Assembly: GCF_002078875.1 (NCBI RefSeq)
Contig: NC_034421.1
Span: forward strand, 5,494,499-5,558,498
Direction: 5' to 3'
From: Numida meleagris
Taxonomy: Eukaryota; Chordata; Aves; Galliformes; Numididae
Length of the DNA: 64,000 nt
A program made the position numbers and the translations under genes. Positions 36,001 to 42,000 of the stretch are shown piece after piece. The first letter of the stretch is position 1, and each line of letters starts with the position of its first letter. The notes beneath the pieces were generated by a model, which searched no databases, was not told the origin of the DNA, and saw only the letters and a program-made list of their open reading frames with translations.

Positions 36001-39000
36001 AGAAGTCGTGTGAGAATATTGCTGTCAGCGAACTGTTTTGTGGTAACGATACAGAAGAAACGATGAGACATAACTAAATGTTCTACTATAGCTGAAATTA
36101 GGAAAGACATTTGTTTAAAGGAAATATCAGTGTGCATTTAGCTTCCCAACACATTTTGCGTAGCTGCTCTGTTAATGTACCTATCAGACTAATTATGAAT
36201 CAAAAAGGATTCTTCCACTTTCTTCCACAGATTTCAAGGAAAAGATGACTGTGGATGCAGAGCTGTAGCGCAACTCAAATTCATGGGAAAACAGGAACAA
36301 GATCCTACCTGTTGCTCGCAGGTCTTTCAGCTTCTCAAAATCATCATCAAAGTTGGCGGATGTCTTGTCCTCATCCGTGTCTGACCTATTGGCATCCCCC
36401 TGCAGAGAGAAGAACTTAATTAACAGATCTGATTCATTTAATCTTTAGCACAAAGGCCATTTGGATTAGTTAGCAGCTCAGAGATACCTCAGCTTATCAT
36501 GGTCAGTTAGAGCTTGGCCCAAGGACCAGGAAAGGAGATTGCCAAGCTCCCTCAATGCTACCCTAGGGAATGACCCCAGGTAAGTCCCTTTTCCTAGTTA
36601 TGATTCATTTTCTTGCTTAGAAAGGATGATGTGATTACGACTACTGTTCCTGCAGCATTGATGAACTTCCATTGCTGTGCTACCAATAATGACCAGCCAA
36701 AGTAATGTACAAGCCTATGACAAAAGAGCTATTGGCAAGTTCTGTTCTGCTGGCGTGTCTGCAGCGAGAAGGGATTCCGGCAGGCTATCAGCATGGCTGG
36801 CTTGATCCATCAAGACTGCAGCAAAGCAGTAGCAAAAGGCTGGATTCAAGCAGCTGAGCCTAGAGAAAGGAGCAGAGTTCCTTAACTGATGCCTGAACAA
36901 ATTACCATGGTTTCTAGAAACATGGTGCTAAAGCGTCAGTGAACTTAATTTCATCTGTGATGTATTGCTAACTGGTGCAGCCAAACAGACAGGATGACTG
37001 AAAGGTTTAAGCTCCCTTATTCATTTTCTCTGTTTTGGAGCAGAAGCACTAATGCAGAGTAGCTGAAGGATTTGCATAATTTTGGAAGGTTTGTCAGCTT
37101 CTCAGGAGCAGCTCTGGGGTAGATTTCAAAACGACATGGGAACAATAGAAGTACAAATATGCAATTATGGTCCTGTTTGAAATTTGGCTGCTTGTTGTCC
37201 TAAGCAGAAATGAGGAATAGTCTGTACTAAAAATGGTTTTGTGGCCAGTATAGCCTATTCTCTTCTAGGGATACGCCTGCCAAACTTGCTCCACAGGCAG
37301 ATCAGAAGCTGAGATCAAGCTGAGACTGTGTACTGTGATTCACAGTATAATTTTTACTGTCCTCGCTGAAATACTGCTGATGGTTCAGAGCTTCAAGCCG
37401 CTCTAATGTGCACCCTCTTAGCTGCACGAGTCTCTCAGGAGTCACTCTCCACCCACGGGAAAGAAACACCTGAGCAAAGGGAGGAGTGGTGCACATCAGT
37501 GTCTGTCATCACTGCTAACAGCGTCTCTTTGCAGGAGGGCAAAGTCAAAGAGGTCAAAACACGAATTTCTGCCAACATACCAACAGAACTAGGGATGAAA
37601 AAAGAAAAGTCAGCTCCATCCAGTTCCAGTTTCTTCCTGGGAGTTATCCAAGGAGACTGTAACAGTCTCTGGTTTACAAACAGAGATAAGTTATGCATTT
37701 ATAAGTGAACCGAGCTCTTGCAGCCAAAACACAGCCCTGAGAAGGGTTTTCTGTAGCACAGCTGATACCTCACTGTGAGGCATCTGACAAGCCCATAGGC
37801 TTGATGTCAAATTTTATAATAAATGGAAGTGGGGAGCAAAATGTGCCCTGCAAATGTCATGCCTGTGGTTGCTGGCCTTTTCCGAGGCAGCACTGAGTGA
37901 ATAATACAAGCTTGGAAAAGTACTCCTTACACATATTTAAATCACAGTCTGCAACAGCTCTGAAAGGAGCCATTAAACCTGAGCAAGGAAACGACAGCCA
38001 ATCGGCCAGGTCTGTAATCACACAGTCAGAGAAGATTGTGCAAGGCTGCCCATTTGTGGCTTCGTATTAGCAGGTGATTCAGCCTCTGAGAGGGCAGGCA
38101 GGCGAGGAACAGGATCTACACAGTCCAAATGTACCTGCAAGCTGCCAGGTGGCTGCGTGGAGAAAACTTTCTCTTCCCTTAAGCACTCAGGAACAAAGGA
38201 TGCCCAGGGGCTGCATGTGTAACAGAGAAGCAGGGGACTTTGCAAGGGCCCTCTGTGCATAAGTGTAAGATTGCTTGAGCTAAAAAAGAAATCTCTGTGC
38301 ACTAAAGAGGCACAGCCACGCGGACAGAGGTAAATAGGAGAACTCAGGGTTCCTAAATGTCTCCACTTTGCTATGAGCATCAGTGTACCAGCAACAAGAG
38401 GAGCAGGAGCGGTTTCCAGTCATTCAGGTCACACCTGCTGGTTATCATCCATTCGGGTTTCCCTGGCATGTCCTCTTTTTCCACCAAGATTTGCTGGTTG
38501 GTGGAATCACAGGAGATCTGACACATGGCTGCCCACTGAATACCTCTTCTCTGAACCACCATGTGGCTAATCTATCACTTGCTTCTACATTCAGTTGAGA
38601 AAAATCTATTGCTTTAGCACAGACTTTATTCTGCTACGGCCTGTGTTGTTTACCAACAGGATGGAGGTCAAACACAGCCACTCTCAATACAGCTAACAAG
38701 GCTCCTAGAGGAAAACTGTGTTTGGCCAGGAAGACAGCAGTTACTGCAGCACCTGTTGAAATGCTGGTAATTCTTTACTTTGGTCTTAGGAGGTTAATGG
38801 CTAGAATGTACATCTTCATTTGCCACATCTTCCTAGCATATGAATACAGCAAAGGTGTTACAGTATCCAGAGCAGAGCCAGCAGATGCCCAAGTCTGTGA
38901 CACTGAGAAAACAACTTGAGTCTGGAAGTAAACTGTGTCAGCATTAGCTCTGACCCATGGAGCATAGCTTGCCCTTGGAAAAGGATCTTCTTGCTCTTTG

Positions 39001-42000
39001 CAGGCAGCCGTGCTAGATCTTCAGAGCACGGGCCCCACTGGACGAGCCATCAGGATGCTCACTCATGCAGCACAGAGCCGTTCATTCTGAAAGCAGAGAG
39101 CTGGACCACTTGCATCTCCTCTGTGTGTGCAGGTGGCACTCACCGCCCTCAGCATCCATGAAACACCCTCAGCAACATACAGCAGGGTTGTTATTTCACA
39201 ATCTGGGCCTTGGTTCCTGTTGTTTCAATTAATTTTGCTCTGTTAGTGCTGTGAGGAAGCTAGGAGGGATGTTTTAATAATGAATCTATGCAGACATCCT
39301 TGAAGGACATCATGTGGCTGTACTGGCTTGAGAGAAGGGAATTGTTGGTCCATGAATATTTCAATTATATTCCATGATCTGTGATGGCTTGTCTAAGTGT
39401 GATATAAACATAGCAAATGAGAGCATGATGCCATTTCTGGGAAAAAAAATGAAACGTGAAAAAAATCCCATAAAAATAGGGTTTTTTTCTCCTCTTTCCC
39501 TTGGGAGCTAAGGCGGTGAAAACTGAAACCATTCTCTCATTTTGTTTCTTACTCTGCGTGTCTCTGAAGCCGCTCCAGCTTCTCCTTCTTGATGGTCACA
39601 GAAATAAAAAGGCAATAATTAAAAAATTCCACAGCGTGACGTAAGCCTTTTTGATACCACTGTTCCCAGCTTTAACTGAGACTGGATGACGTTTGCTAGG
39701 TCTCAAATTCATTTCCATTTCCATTTGCACTAGGACTTTGAAAAAAAAAATTCTTTCTTCTTCTGCATAATGTATATGTGTATATATACCATTGTATTTA
39801 CAATCCAAACAGATCATCCTTACTTAAAATCTCTCCCAAATGGACCTGCTGGGACCTGAAAGGAAGATGGAGCAGGGCTGCCTTCACAGTTGTCTAGTTT
39901 GGATCAGGACAAATTAAAATTTAATGTTTTCAACCTTGCAATACCGCTTTTTTTAATTGCTGTGCCACCAGCCTCTAATAACAGACAGGGGATAGAGTCT
40001 CAAGCAGAGTCCTGGATTCACCAGCTCGCATCCTACCTGCTCCACATGACAAGAGTTAACTAGACACACTGAAGGCCTGAGGTGCTCCATAAAAAAAACA
40101 CAAAAGACAGTATATATGTGAAATTTAGGCAAGCTAAATCCATCCTAAGTGACTTCCACCCTGCAACGGATTAACCAAAGTGTTGGTCACCCAAGTCTCG
40201 TGCCAAGTCCAGCTGGCCTTATTTGCATGGACAGACTCAAATGAGCTCCATATGCCCAACCCAGCTCATCTGCAGCCCTGAAGGTTAAATTTAGTGCTGC
40301 CTGCATGGTTGGATCCACTGACGTGAACTGATCCATACAATCCTGCTTACACATGGTTCACAATTTTCTCCCTCCCCCCTGCTCACACCTCTTACCTCTG
40401 CTTGGAAACCTTCCACCAGAATGGCAACCAGAAGGTTGAAGAGCACATAATTGCCAAAGGTCATCAGGGCCACAAAGTAGAGCGCCGCCCATGAAGATGT
40501 TGATGCCATCCCATTGTACAGGACTACATTCCAGTCCTCTTGAGTGAGGATCTGCAGAGAGGTGAAGGGGAAGACTCTGATTACTCCGCTCCTCTCATGC
40601 ATAGCAGCTGTATTCAATTCCTCGCTGACATACTCATTTCTTCCTCTCCTTCTGACCTTTTCTAAGCATAATTATGAGCAGGTCTCATGAGATAGATAGC
40701 AAAACATTCATTTAGTCAGAGCTTCGTGCATGAGAGCTCTCCCTTGGCCAAACCTCCCCTCTCTGCAGGGAGATCTAGTGCACTGCTTCCCATAAGATGA
40801 CTAGTTCAGATCCCAGATATAGTAATATAAAGGATATGCTAGTACAAGCCCCATTATTTGGTGGGGGGATTGCCTCCTTTGACAACCATTAATAGCTAAC
40901 AGACCTGGGGCCAGGGATGTTGTCCCCTGTGGAAATGCTCTTTTTAAGGTATCTTTTTGAGGGTGGGAATCATAATATTTGACACGCTAAATGGGGTGGC
41001 TTAAGAAATTCAGGGAAACAAAGCAGTTCCCATTGGGTAAGAGTACTGACAAACGGCAAAAAAATAGGCAAAGTCTTTGCAAAGTCTTGCTCGAAGGGAT
41101 CTTCCTCAGGGGTTCCCACTCTCCTAGCTTCCCTGGAGCTCAAAAATCCAGGGACCTATGGAAAACAAATGAGAGCTGCATGCTGCTCATTAATTCAGGC
41201 TTACAGTGACAGTGGCCTCTAACCCTCCTGAAAATAAGGTAGCTTTGGGGATAGGAATGCAGTCAGTAGCACTAAGCCATGTCTCCTGTTAACCTTCATG
41301 GGATGTAGGGCTGAGCCCTAGCGCTCTGTGCCAACTCTGTTTGTCAATGGGACAGTCAGAATAAATGCAGAAGTCTGTATTTATGTTGGAAAAAAAGAAA
41401 AACCAAAAACAAACCAAACCTATGAGACTACAGCTGATTTCTCCTTGCTTCTTTGTAAGAAGAAAAACTGCAAGAAGTTATAACCTTCACAGTGAAGACT
41501 CTGTACTGGTTTGCACCTTGCATTTAGAAACTTTGCTTAACATTGTTTACACTGTGCTCCATTTGCTGCACTTAGGCTGTAAGGACTGAGCTTTTAAACA
41601 GAAAAGACTAATCTTTATATTTAGAATGTCCTGGACATAGAGGCTTATTGCTCCATTATGGAATAACCAGTAATTTCAGGTATATAGCAGACCTTGCCCA
41701 CAGAGGAAACACAGCTTTTGGCACAAAGACTTTCCCAGCATAAACAGCCAGCAACTTCAGCTCTGATTTGTGATACTATTTGCTACTCTGAGTTAAATGA
41801 AATTCTTCAGAAAGTGCACATTTTTGTGTGTGCAGTGAAGACAAGTGAGGAGACAGATATCTACACAATAGGAGCAGAATGGACAGTAGACTGCGGGTCT
41901 TGACCTTAACTACTATATAAAGGGAAAATAAAGGTGGATTTTCAAGGCTTCTTAAACTTTTACTGACAATAGGGTTCAGAGCTTACCTGAAATACTGTCA

